DNA of 64,000 nucleotides from Mycobacterium sp. 236(2023) (lineage in GTDB: Bacteria; Actinomycetota; Actinomycetes; Mycobacteriales; Mycobacteriaceae), in the NCBI RefSeq assembly GCF_029623955.1, contig NZ_JARSBP010000008.1, positions 1 through 64,000 on the forward strand. Reading direction: 5' to 3'. Below, piece after piece: positions 8,246 through 17,273 of this stretch. Each line of letters begins with the position of its first letter. Position 1 is the stretch's first letter. Made by a program: the position numbers and the translations under genes. The notes under the pieces are model-generated. The model did not search any database. It saw only the letters and a program-made list of their open reading frames with translations, and was not told where the DNA came from.

Positions 8246-8826
8246 GCGAAGACTCCGGCCGCCACGGCCGCCAGGGTCGCGTCGACAGCGCGCTGGGCAT
8301 CGCGGGGTCGAGGCGGCGTGATATCGGTCATCAGCCGGTAGTACAGCGGCGCTGAGATGTGCCTGATGACCTCTTCACCGTCGGTGCCTTCCGGCGCCTC
8401 GCCGCGCGCGACGGCGTCGTCGACGACGGGCGCCAGCTCGGCCAGGCGGCTGCGGTAGAACCCGGCCAACGCAGCCGCCGTCGCCGCGTCGCAGGTCGCC
8501 GCAGCGAGGATTGCCTTGAACAGTTCACCCTGACGGCGATCTGCCAGCGTGCGCTGAATGAGCTTGGCCACGCTGAGCAGATCGCCGCGGAGGCTGCCGG
8601 TCGCGGGCCGGGCGGTCGAGGTCTCGGCCATGTCGGCCAGCAGATCTGCCACGAGAGCGGGCACCGTGCCCCACCTCCGGTAGACGGTCGTCTTGCCCAC
8701 CCCAGCCCGGTCCGCGACGGCCGTCAGATCGAGTGCGTGTAACCCGGTCTCGGTGAGCAGCTCGGCAGCCGCGGTCAACACCGCTGCGCGCACTGCAGCG
8801 GTTCGCCCTCCCGGTCGTGTTGTCAC
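8242..8826 (-). CDS. TetR-family transcriptional regulator
   Basis: 194 aa from a GTG start. The N-terminal HTH is clear: AVLTAAAELLTETGLHALDLTAVADRAGVGKTTVYRRW within residues 14-52. The C-terminal ligand domain (PRDAQRAVDATL near the end) resembles the TetR_C group found with many actinobacterial regulators. It is divergent from an aldo-keto reductase with about 90 nt between them holding inverted repeats, so local control of the reductase and itself is likely. The ligand is unknown. Confidence 0.88.
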   Translation of the reverse strand: MTTRPGGRTAAVRAAVLTAAAELLTETGLHALDLTAVADRAGVGKTTVYRRWGTVPALVADLLADMAETSTARPATGSLRGDLLSVAKLIQRTLADRRQGELFKAILAAATCDAATAAALAGFYRSRLAELAPVVDDAVARGEAPEGTDGEEVIRHISAPLYYRLMTDITPPRPRDAQRAVDATLAAVAAGVFA

Positions 8827-8877
8827 CGATCCATCTTAAAGGGACTGGAGTTTCGTTAATTCATCGTGCCTGCTATG

Positions 8878-8901
8878 GTCCCTTAACGGGAACATAGTTC
8901 C
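8878..8901. promoter_or_regulatory. Candidate TetR operator (overlapping inverted repeats)
   Basis: Two overlapping palindromes lie between the divergent genes: GTCCCTTAACGGGAAC (8878-8893) and GGAACATAGTTCC (8889-8901). A further GGGAC half-site at 8841-8845 is near the TetR start. The block ends 4 nt before the AAGGAG ribosome site of the reductase, a repressing position. Confidence 0.5.
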
Positions 8902-8917
8902 GATAAGGAGATGGCGG

Positions 8918-9969
<1,052 letters not shown>

Positions 9970-9973
<4 letters not shown>

Positions 9974-10971
9974 AACAGCGTGAACTGATCGCCGGCGGGC
10001 GACTGCTCGGTGAACGCCTCGATGGCCGACCCGCCGATGACCGACTCCAGCGCCCGCATGAAGTCGGCGCTGGGAACGAGCGGGACACCGAGCTCGCCGG
10101 CCTGGTAGCCCTTCCCCTGCTCAGGTGCGGCGGCATCGCACACGACGAGTGAAGTGTTGACGTCCACCGAGTCGGTGAACGCCAGCCCCGCGTGCAAGAT
10201 CCGCTCGACCATCTCTTCGTGCGTGTGGGAGACCTCGGCAGACAATGCGACCCGCATGCCCTGGACCAGCGCCCTGCCCGCAACGAAGCGGCCCGGATTG
10301 GCGTACGGGCACGCAGTTCGCGCGGCGATGGCCTTCAGCGGGAGGAGTTCGTCGTGGGTGACGCGGCCGTTGGGCCACGTGCGCCGCGTGACCGGACGCA
10401 CCGGAAGCCACTTGCGTCGCTCGTAGGCCCGCGCGAGGACCGGCTTGAGGACCTGGGCCAGCACCATCGCGTCGTCAAGCGCGTCATGCGGCTTCATCTG
10501 CGTGACGCCATGGTGTGCGGCCAGCGTCTCCAGGCGCAGGTTCTCCAGGCCGAGATCGAGACGGCGAGCCAGCTCGACCGTGCACATGACGGTGTCGACG
10601 GGCAGCTCGGCGCCGACCAGTTCGGCCTCGGCGGTCAGGAACGCGTAGTCGAAGCCGACGTTGTGGGCGACAAGTGTGCGGCCGCGCAGCACGTCGCACA
10701 GATCTCCGACGATGTCACCGAACGTCGGCTGCCCGGCCAACATCTCCGCGGTCAGACCGTGCACGTGCGTCGGCCCGGGATCCACCCCAGGATCGAGCAG
10801 GCTGTAGAGGCTCTTCTCGACGTTGCCGTCATCGCTGAGAGCCAACGCGGCGACGCTGACGACGCGCGCCTGCCCGGGACGGAAACCCGAGGTCTCGACG
10901 TCGACGACGGCCCAGCCCGCGCCATCGGTGTCGGCGGGCCTGCCCCATCGACGTTCCGCGGTTGAGCTCAT
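9970..10971 (-). CDS. DnaQ-like DEDDh 3'-5' exonuclease with BRCT domain (Rv3711c-like)
   Basis: 333 aa. The N-terminal 190 residues form a DEDDh exonuclease: ExoI AVVDVETSGF (near residue 21), ExoII VAHNVGFDYAFL (near 98), ExoIII with HDALDDA (near 158). A BRCT-like domain occupies about 245-325 (GRALVQGMRVALS to PLVPSADFMRAL). Exonuclease plus BRCT is the layout of Rv3711c, which sits next to murT in M. tuberculosis as here. Although named DnaQ, mycobacterial replication proofreading is done by the DnaE1 PHP domain, so a repair role is more likely. It is divergent from murT. Confidence 0.88.
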
Positions 10972-11036
10972 AGTCCGAGGATGGCACGCCCCTGTGACAA
11001 GCCTCGCTCCATCTCACCGCGTGTCGGGCGCTCTTC

Positions 11037-11042
11037 TAGACT
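11037..11042 (+). promoter_or_regulatory. -10 box TAGACT, leaderless murT promoter
   Basis: TAGACT ends 7 nt before the ATG at 11050 and no ribosome site is present, consistent with transcription starting at or next to the start codon. Confidence 0.5.
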
Positions 11043-11049
11043 GCCGGGA

Positions 11050-12273
11050 ATGGTCGTCACCCCGCGCGGACGAGTCGCGCTCGCTGCAGGCGCGAGCGCG
11101 CGCTGGGCGTCGCGCGTCACCGGCCGCGGCGCCGGCGCGATGATCGGCGGCCTTGTCGCGATGACGCTCGACAAATCGATCCTCGGTCAGCTCGGCCGCG
11201 GCCGGCGCGCCGTCGTCATCACCGGAACCAACGGCAAGTCGACGACCACCCGGATGACGGCCGCCGCCCTGGCCACCGTCGGGCCCGTGGCCACCAACGC
11301 CGAGGGCGCCAACATGGACGCCGGGCTCGTCGCCGCGCTGGCCGCCGCCCCGGACGCATCGCTGGCCGCGCTCGAAGTCGACGAGATGCACGTCCCCCAC
11401 GTCTTGGATGCCGTGCCGGCCGCGGTGACCATCCTGCTGAACCTGTCGCGCGACCAGCTCGACCGCGTCGGTGAGATCAACCACATCGAGCGCACCCTGC
11501 GCGCCGGGCTGGCCCGTCACCCATCCACTGTTGTCGTCGCGAACTGCGACGACGTGCTGATGACATCGGCCGCCTACGACAGCCCCAACGTCGTGTGGGT
11601 GGCCGCCGGCGGCGGATGGGCCAGCGACTCGGTGAGCTGCCCGCGCTCCGGCGAGATCATCGTCCGCGAGGGCACGCACTGGTACTCGACGGGCATGGAT
11701 TTCAAGAGACCCGACCCCGACTGGTGGTTCGACGACACCCACATCCACGGGCCCGACGGGTTGTCGCTGCCGATGACACTGACCCTGCCGGCCACCGTGA
11801 ACCGCGGCAACGCGACGCAGGCGGTGGCAGCGGCGGTGACGCTGGGCGCCGAGCCCGCCGCCGCGGTGGCCGCGGTGTCCGCCGTCGACGAGGTCGCGGG
11901 CCGCTACCGCACCGTTCAGGTCGGCGCACACACGGCGCGGATCCTGCTCGCGAAGAACCCCGCCGGCTGGCAGGAGGCGCTGTCGATGGTGGACCGCGAC
12001 GCCGCGGGTGTGGTGATCGCCGTCAACGGCCAGGTGCCCGACGGAGAGGACCTGTCGTGGCTGTGGGACGTGAAATTCGAGCACTTCGAGACGGTGCCGG
12101 TGGTCGCCGCCGGTGAGCGGGGCACCGACCTCGCGGTCCGCCTCGGTTATGCGGGCGTCGAGCACACGCTGGTGCACGACACTCTCGCCGCCATCGCGTC
12201 GTGCCCGCCTGGTCATGTCGAGGTGCTCGCCAATTACACGGCCTTCCTCCAGCTGAACAGGCGGCTGCGATGA
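11050..12273 (+). CDS. murT: Lipid II isoglutaminyl synthase, MurT subunit
   Basis: 407 aa. Mur-ligase subunit that activates the D-Glu of lipid II so that GatD-derived ammonia can amidate it. The ATP-binding loop GTNGKSTTT is at residues 59-67; the central domain ends with HTARILLAKNPAGWQEAL and the DUF1727 C-terminal domain includes WDVKFEHF. Start 11050 (MVVTPRGR) is preferred over an upstream in-frame ATG because of the leaderless -10 box. The Cys4 zinc ribbon known from pneumococcal MurT is not intact: only one Cys remains (VSCPRSG) and the second pair is replaced (HWYSTG). The stop codon overlaps gatD. Confidence 0.93.
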   Translation: MVVTPRGRVALAAGASARWASRVTGRGAGAMIGGLVAMTLDKSILGQLGRGRRAVVITGTNGKSTTTRMTAAALATVGPVATNAEGANMDAGLVAALAAAPDASLAALEVDEMHVPHVLDAVPAAVTILLNLSRDQLDRVGEINHIERTLRAGLARHPSTVVVANCDDVLMTSAAYDSPNVVWVAAGGGWASDSVSCPRSGEIIVREGTHWYSTGMDFKRPDPDWWFDDTHIHGPDGLSLPMTLTLPATVNRGNATQAVAAAVTLGAEPAAAVAAVSAVDEVAGRYRTVQVGAHTARILLAKNPAGWQEALSMVDRDAAGVVIAVNGQVPDGEDLSWLWDVKFEHFETVPVVAAGERGTDLAVRLGYAGVEHTLVHDTLAAIASCPPGHVEVLANYTAFLQLNRRLR

Positions 12274-12986
12274 CCGAGTCGGCGGTGCGGATCGGGCTCG
12301 TCCTACCCGACGTGATGGGCACCTATGGCGACGGCGGGAACTCCGTCGTCCTACGACAACGGTTGCGCCTGAGGGGAATCGAGGCCGAGATCGTCGAGAT
12401 CACGCTCGACGACCCGGTGCCCGCCGAGCTCGACCTCTACACCCTGGGCGGCGCGGAAGACTACGCACAACGCCTGGCCACCAAACACCTGATCCGCTAT
12501 CCCGGTTTGCAGCAAGCGGTTTCGCGGGGGGCGCCGGTGCTCGCGATCTGCGCGGCGATCCAGGTGCTCGGCCACTGGTACGAGACGTCGGCCGGGGAAC
12601 GCGTCGACGGTGTCGGCGTTCTGGACGTCACGACATCCCCGCAGCCGGAGCGCACCATCGGCGAGGTCGCCTCCACGCCACTGGTGGACGGTCTCACCGA
12701 TCCGCTGACGGGATTCGAGAACCACCGCGGCGGAACAGTTCTCGGCCCCGCTGCGCAACCATTGGCCGCCGTCACCAAGGGCGCGGGAAACCGGGCGGGC
12801 GACGGTATCGACGGTGCGGTACAGGGCAGCATCGTCGCCACCTACCTGCACGGCTGCTGCCTGGCCCGCAACCCCCAATTGGCCGATCACCTGCTCAGCA
12901 ATGTCGTGGGCCCCCTTGAACCACTGGAACTTCCAGAGGTCGCGCAGCTGCGGAAAGAGCGTCTGGCAGCACCGCGCCGCGTCTAA
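12270..12986 (+). CDS. gatD: Lipid II isoglutaminyl synthase, GatD glutaminase subunit
   Basis: 238 aa from ATG 12270, which overlaps the murT stop as ATGA. CobB/CobQ-like class I glutamine amidotransferase: nucleophile Cys94 in LAICAAIQVLG and catalytic His194 in TYLHGCCLARNP. It hydrolyses glutamine and passes ammonia to MurT to make D-isoglutamine in the peptidoglycan stem, a modification needed for efficient cross-linking. Corresponds to Rv3713, long annotated as cobQ2. Paired murT-gatD order is the same as in M. tuberculosis and staphylococci. Confidence 0.94.
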   Translation: MTESAVRIGLVLPDVMGTYGDGGNSVVLRQRLRLRGIEAEIVEITLDDPVPAELDLYTLGGAEDYAQRLATKHLIRYPGLQQAVSRGAPVLAICAAIQVLGHWYETSAGERVDGVGVLDVTTSPQPERTIGEVASTPLVDGLTDPLTGFENHRGGTVLGPAAQPLAAVTKGAGNRAGDGIDGAVQGSIVATYLHGCCLARNPQLADHLLSNVVGPLEPLELPEVAQLRKERLAAPRRV

Positions 12987-13015
12987 CTTCGCCCGTCTCC
13001 GCTTCGCGCAAGCGC

Positions 13016-13660
13016 TCATCGGGGCGCGACGATCCCGTTCCGGTAGGCATAGACGATCGCCGCGGCGCGATCGCGCAGCCGCAGCTTCAAGAAGATCCGG
13101 CCGATGTGGCTCTTGACGGTGACGCCGGAAATGACGAGCTCGTCGGCGATCTCGGCGTTGGAACGGCCCTTCGCCATCAGACGGAGAACGTCGAGCTCGC
13201 GCGGTGTCAGATCCTCGACCACCTGGGGAGCGGGTTCCTGTGCTGAAGTCCGGTAAGTGTCGAGGACACGCGCGGTCACGGACGGATCAAGGAAGCCGTC
13301 GCCGCGGGCCACTGCGCGCACGGCGCGGATCAGCTCTTCGGCCGGCGAGTCCTTGAGCACGAAACCCGCTGCACCGGCACGCAATACACCGGACAGCAGT
13401 TCTTCGTCGCTGAATGTCGTCAGGGCCAGGACCGGTGGCCCGCCCGACTCGGCGAGCAGACGCGTCGCCTCGATCCCGCTGACCCGCTTCATGCGAAGGT
13501 CCATGACGACGACGTCGGGGTGGTGTTCGGCCACTGCGGCGGCGACTTCGTCACCGTCGGCGCACTCACCGACCACGGCGATGCCGTCCTTGCGGCGCAG
13601 GATCATTCGCAATCCCGACCGCACCAGCTCCTGATCGTCGACCAGGAGTGTGGCGATCAT
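13016..13660 (-). CDS. NarL/LuxR-family response regulator
   Basis: 214 aa from ATG 13660, which overlaps the kinase stop (ATGA). Receiver domain: acidic pair at residues 8-9, phospho-acceptor Asp54 in VVVMDLRM, Thr in LALTTFSD, Lys in AGFVLKDSP. The C-terminal LuxR-type HTH is LTPRELDVLRLMAKGRSNAE to VKSHIGRIFLKL (about 150-200). It forms a two-component pair with the kinase encoded just upstream. A palindrome between the kinase and the divergent P450 gene is a good candidate binding site. Confidence 0.93.
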   Translation of the reverse strand: MIATLLVDDQELVRSGLRMILRRKDGIAVVGECADGDEVAAAVAEHHPDVVVMDLRMKRVSGIEATRLLAESGGPPVLALTTFSDEELLSGVLRAGAAGFVLKDSPAEELIRAVRAVARGDGFLDPSVTARVLDTYRTSAQEPAPQVVEDLTPRELDVLRLMAKGRSNAEIADELVISGVTVKSHIGRIFLKLRLRDRAAAIVYAYRNGIVAPR

Positions 13661-14880
13661 GCCGTCGGCCATACGCCCCAGCTCCGGATCGGGCATGGAT
13701 CGTCGTCGAGCGGGATTGTCGCCCGTACGATCCAGCCGTCGCCTGCGGGCCCCGCAGTGATTGTGCCGTCGAGCAATTCGACCCTCTGACGCATGCCGCG
13801 CATGCCTCGGCCGTCCATCGGGTGGGCTGCGACCGGCACGGGAAGCCTGTTCGCGACCGTCAGCATCGCGAAATCCTGCAGGACCGTCAGCTTCATGTCG
13901 GCGGGCGCATCGGGCGCGTGTTTGGCGATGTTGGCCAACGACTCCTGCGCGATGCGGTAGAGCGCGAGCCCGCCGGCAGCGGAGATCCTGTTCTGCGGAC
14001 CGCTGACGTCGAGGCTCACTGTGAGGCCCGCCCGGACGAAATCGACGACGAGCGTGGGGATGTCACCGGCTCCGGGTTCGGGCGACACCTTGCCGACGGC
14101 GCCGTCGAGCAACCCGACGGTACGCCGGATGTCGGCCATCGCCTGACGGCCGAGCCGCTCGGCCTGTTCGAGGGCATCGACTGCCTCGTCGACGTCGCGG
14201 TCCTGCTGCAGGCCGCGGCGCGCGCCGGTCACATGCAACAGCGTGACCGACAGCGAGTGGGCGATGACGTCGTGGACCTCACGCGCGATCCGTCGGCGCT
14301 CGTCGGTCGCGGCGTGCTCGGCGAGCTTCTGCTGCGCTGCCCTCTGGTCGAGCAGCAGCCGCTGCTGAATCCGCATCAGATAGCCGACAAGCCAGCCGAT
14401 TCCGATGAACGCCAGGTAGATCCACGGCGTGTCCACGCGGCCCGTCACCGCGGCGACTCCCAGGATGACGGCGGCGGCACCCGCGGCGAGCATTCCGCCG
14501 CGCAGCGACGTCATCGAACCGACCATTCCCGTCACCAGCCCGAGCAGCATCGGCGCGAAGTCACCTTCGGCGGGCACCGTCATGGCGAACAGCCAGATGG
14601 AGATCGCCAGCAACCACGCCGTGCCGAGTGCGAAGGCCTCGAGCACGGGAGTCACCGAGATGTCGATGGCGAAGAACACGACGTACGGCAGGTATGCGAT
14701 GGCCAGCCCGGCAAGCCCGATCCACCATTGCGAGTCCGGCCGCTGAACGAGTGCCACCGACGCAACGACCAGGAGCGTCACGTCGATGCTCACGACGATC
14801 GGCCATGAGAAGCCGCCCGGCATCATCTCGCCTTTTCGGCGCAGATATTGCCGGAATCGGCGCCGCACCGCTGCCAGCAT
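13657..14880 (-). CDS. Membrane sensor histidine kinase (HisKA_3 type)
   Basis: 407 aa. About five hydrophobic segments fill residues 25-170 with little room for an extracellular domain, so it probably senses the membrane or an intramembrane signal. The dimerisation box DERRRIAREVHDVIAHSLSV carries the phospho-accepting His near 203. The ATPase part has the N-box ESLANIAKHA and GRGMRGMRQRV, but the usual DxGxG loop reads as NRLPVP and is degenerate, as in some actinobacterial NarL-type kinases. ATG 14880 is chosen over GTG 14883 because TAAACT lies exactly 6 nt upstream. Its stop is coupled to the response regulator. Confidence 0.9.
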   Translation of the reverse strand: MLAAVRRRFRQYLRRKGEMMPGGFSWPIVVSIDVTLLVVASVALVQRPDSQWWIGLAGLAIAYLPYVVFFAIDISVTPVLEAFALGTAWLLAISIWLFAMTVPAEGDFAPMLLGLVTGMVGSMTSLRGGMLAAGAAAVILGVAAVTGRVDTPWIYLAFIGIGWLVGYLMRIQQRLLLDQRAAQQKLAEHAATDERRRIAREVHDVIAHSLSVTLLHVTGARRGLQQDRDVDEAVDALEQAERLGRQAMADIRRTVGLLDGAVGKVSPEPGAGDIPTLVVDFVRAGLTVSLDVSGPQNRISAAGGLALYRIAQESLANIAKHAPDAPADMKLTVLQDFAMLTVANRLPVPVAAHPMDGRGMRGMRQRVELLDGTITAGPAGDGWIVRATIPLDDDPCPIRSWGVWPTA

Positions 14881-14886
14881 CACGAC

Positions 14887-14892
14887 AGTTTA
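14887..14892 (-). promoter_or_regulatory. -10 box TAAACT, leaderless kinase promoter
   Basis: On the minus strand TAAACT lies 6 nt before ATG 14880 and no ribosome site is seen. Confidence 0.5.
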
Positions 14893-14938
14893 TGGGGGCG
14901 GTCGGGGCTTTGGCATCAGCCTCGGGTAGGCAATCGCG

Positions 14939-14956
14939 CTCCTACCACGGTAGGAG
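14939..14956. promoter_or_regulatory. Palindrome CTCCTACC-AC-GGTAGGAG between kinase and P450
   Basis: A perfect 8-2-8 inverted repeat in the 133-nt divergent region. Its centre is about 67 nt from each of the two predicted leaderless start points (14880 and 15014). Such a site suits a dimeric LuxR-type regulator; the adjacent response regulator is the obvious candidate. Confidence 0.55.
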
Positions 14957-15001
14957 GACCGAATCGAACCCCGGCACGACGATCCGCGCGGCCGATCTTC
15001 G

Positions 15002-15007
15002 TAACGT
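15002..15007 (+). promoter_or_regulatory. -10 box TAACGT, leaderless P450 promoter
   Basis: TAACGT is followed by a 6-nt spacer and ATG 15014. Confidence 0.5.
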
Positions 15008-15013
15008 CGGAGT

Positions 15014-16330
15014 ATGGCCACCATCTCGCGAACGAGCATCTGGCTGCGCTGGGCTTCGGTGCATGGCGTGCCCCGGACGTTTCTGTCGATGCGGGCGCGA
15101 CGAGGCGACCCGATGGCCAGTCTGATCCTCGGACGCGGCGACCGCCTGGCGCTGATCGAACAGAACCGCGCCGCCGGACCTCTGGCGCGGACACCGGTCG
15201 TCTGGGTCAGCGCCGACTACGAGGTGTGCCGGGCAGTGCTGCGCGACAACGACTTCGGCGTCGCCGACCCCAACGAGACGGGACTCCCCGACGCTCTGCT
15301 CGGACTCGTCCGGCGCGTGGATCCGGCACTGCCGAATCCGGTCGAACCGCCCGCCATGCTGATGGTCGACCCGCCGCAGCACACCGAGTACCGGAGGTTG
15401 GTGGCGCGCAGTTTCGCACCCAAGTCCATTGCGGCGCTGGATACCCGGATCAGCGAGCTCACCGCGGAGCTGCTCGACGACATCGATCGAACTGACGACG
15501 TCGACCTGATCTCCGCCTACGCGGCTCAACTGCCTGCCGCGGTGATCTCGGAGATGCTCGGGGTGCCGGCAACCGAGCGGGCCCGGATCCTCGATTGGGG
15601 TAAGACCGTCGCGGCACTGCTCGACATCGGTATCGCGTGGCAACCGTTCCGCGCCGCCATCGAGAGTCTGCTCGACGTCGACCGCTATCTCGACGAACAC
15701 TTCCGGCATCTGCGCGCCAACGGTGCTGATGGCACACCGTTCAGCAAGCTGGCTCTCGACGGAAGCCTCAACGGTCGCGAGTTGATGTCCAACGCGGCGC
15801 TGCTCATCGGCGCGGGGGTCGAGACGACCGTGAACCTGATCGGCAACGGCATCGCCGCGCTGCTCGCGCATCCCGAGCAGCTGGCGATACTGCGCGACGA
15901 TCCCGGTCGGTGGCCGAACGCCATCGAGGAAATCCTGCGGTACGACAGCCCGGTACAGATGACGGCGCGAGCCGCGCACCGCGACACCGAGATCGCCGGG
16001 ATACCGATCCAGAAGGGCGCGGTGGTCGTGCTCCTACTCGGCGGCGCGAATCGCGACCCGCAGGTGTTCGACCGGCCCGACGAATTCGACATCACCCGTG
16101 ACAACGCCCGCGATCACCTGGCCTTCGCCAGCGGTATTCACGTCTGTCTCGGCGCGGCGCTGGCACGAATCGAAGGCGCGACGGCGCTGCGGGAGCTGTT
16201 CACCCGCTATCCCGATCTGCACTTGCGGGCGCCCGCGGAACCGCGCGGGCTGGTGAACCTGCACGGATACCGGCGGCTGCCCGCGGTCCTCACGCCGCGG
16301 ATGTCCGCGCGAACCTCTGTAACTCGGTGA
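15014..16330 (+). CDS. Cytochrome P450 (CYP140-like)
   Basis: 438 aa. Haem-thiolate monooxygenase: I-helix LLIGAGVETTVNLIG (near 260), K-helix EEILR (near 300), meander motif ANRDPQVFDRPDEFD, and haem loop FASGIHVCLG with the Cys ligand near residue 380. The N-terminal WASVHGVPRTF and total length recall M. tuberculosis CYP140 (Rv1880c, same length), but the family call needs alignment. It is soluble and would need a ferredoxin and reductase, neither of which is nearby. It is divergent from the two-component system with a palindrome between, suggesting control by that system. Its 3' end overlaps the convergent DUF559 gene by 41 nt. Confidence 0.9.
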   Translation: MATISRTSIWLRWASVHGVPRTFLSMRARRGDPMASLILGRGDRLALIEQNRAAGPLARTPVVWVSADYEVCRAVLRDNDFGVADPNETGLPDALLGLVRRVDPALPNPVEPPAMLMVDPPQHTEYRRLVARSFAPKSIAALDTRISELTAELLDDIDRTDDVDLISAYAAQLPAAVISEMLGVPATERARILDWGKTVAALLDIGIAWQPFRAAIESLLDVDRYLDEHFRHLRANGADGTPFSKLALDGSLNGRELMSNAALLIGAGVETTVNLIGNGIAALLAHPEQLAILRDDPGRWPNAIEEILRYDSPVQMTARAAHRDTEIAGIPIQKGAVVVLLLGGANRDPQVFDRPDEFDITRDNARDHLAFASGIHVCLGAALARIEGATALRELFTRYPDLHLRAPAEPRGLVNLHGYRRLPAVLTPRMSARTSVTR

Positions 16331-17207
16331 CGTCGAACTGACAGCCGCGGCTGCGTAGAGCGGCCTCGGCCCGCGTCAACCATTCGGCCGGCCGGTCTTC
16401 GGCGATGACGCGGATGACGATCCAGCCTCGCTGCTCCAGCATCCGGGCCCGCGCAAGGTCCTTGACGTACTGCTGACGGTCCGTGCGGTGATGATCGCCG
16501 TCGTATTCGACCGCGACTTTGTACTTGCGCCATCCCATGTCGAGGAACGCCACGGGCCGAGAGCCCTCGAACACCGGGATCTGCGTCTGCGGACGGGGAA
16601 ACCCGCAGTCCAGCAACCACAGTCGGATCCGGCTCTCGCGCGGCGAGGCCGCGCCGCCGTCGACGAGGGGAAGTACTGCGCGGAGTTGCAGGACACCCCT
16701 GGCTCTAGGTCGTCTGTCGGCAAGTTCGACAACGTCGTCAATCTCGTAGTGCTGATTCCACATGAGCGCGTCAAGACGAGCGAGAGCCTCGGGCCTTTCG
16801 AGATGGCGACCGAGGTCGAAGGCCGTCCGCACTCGCGACGTGACCGGCAGACCTGAGCGCTGAACTATCTCATCGCTGGAGACCGCTTCGGCACGGGTGA
16901 CGAGGCCAGCCTGCGATAGCGAATGAACACCCGAGATGTCGATCGGCTGCTCGGGATCCACCCACGGTGCACCATGTAATGCTGAGGCGGCCACTCCGGC
17001 GATGACGCCTTTGCGGCCGGTGGCCAACCACGCTCCGACTGCGCGGTCACGCAATGTTGGTGCTGCCCCTTTGCGAATGAAGACCCCTCGGTAGAGCTTC
17101 GTGTAGTCGCGTGCCAGCTCATGCCGGGTCGCCACGCCTGCCCTGACTGCCTCGCCGCCGAGAATGACCCTGCCCATGGGTCGTATCGTGCCAACGCCTA
17201 CCGACAA
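16290..17207 (-). CDS. DUF559 / Vsr-fold nuclease-like protein (Rv3714c-like)
   Basis: 305 aa; a start at MGRVILGG (17177) is also possible. The N-terminal half resembles AbiEi-type winged-helix domains (ATRHELARDYTKLYRGVFIRKG, then SALHGAPW). The C-terminal part from about 200 has the PD-(D/E)XK arrangement of DUF559: an early Glu in ESRIRLWLLDCG, then Asp in FLDMGW and VAVEYDGDHH, then QQYVKDLARARMLEQRGW. A gene of this kind occupies the same place, between gatD and recR, in M. tuberculosis. Nuclease activity is inferred from the fold; no toxin partner is next to it. Confidence 0.7.
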   Translation of the reverse strand: MSVGVGTIRPMGRVILGGEAVRAGVATRHELARDYTKLYRGVFIRKGAAPTLRDRAVGAWLATGRKGVIAGVAASALHGAPWVDPEQPIDISGVHSLSQAGLVTRAEAVSSDEIVQRSGLPVTSRVRTAFDLGRHLERPEALARLDALMWNQHYEIDDVVELADRRPRARGVLQLRAVLPLVDGGAASPRESRIRLWLLDCGFPRPQTQIPVFEGSRPVAFLDMGWRKYKVAVEYDGDHHRTDRQQYVKDLARARMLEQRGWIVIRVIAEDRPAEWLTRAEAALRSRGCQFDVTELQRFARTSAA

Positions 17208-17218
17208 GTCATGAGATG

Positions 17219-17261
17219 CGACTTTTGCAGGCGTCTACTCGAACTTTCGCTGCAAAAGTCG
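17219..17261. repeat. 12-bp perfect inverted repeat after recR
   Basis: CGACTTTTGCAG (17219-17230) is repeated inverted at 17250-17261 with a 19-nt loop. It lies between the recR stop and the start of the DUF559 gene, both on the minus strand. It could end recR transcription, though no U-run follows on either strand. Confidence 0.55.
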
Positions 17262-17273
17262 AGTTTCGTGCAC

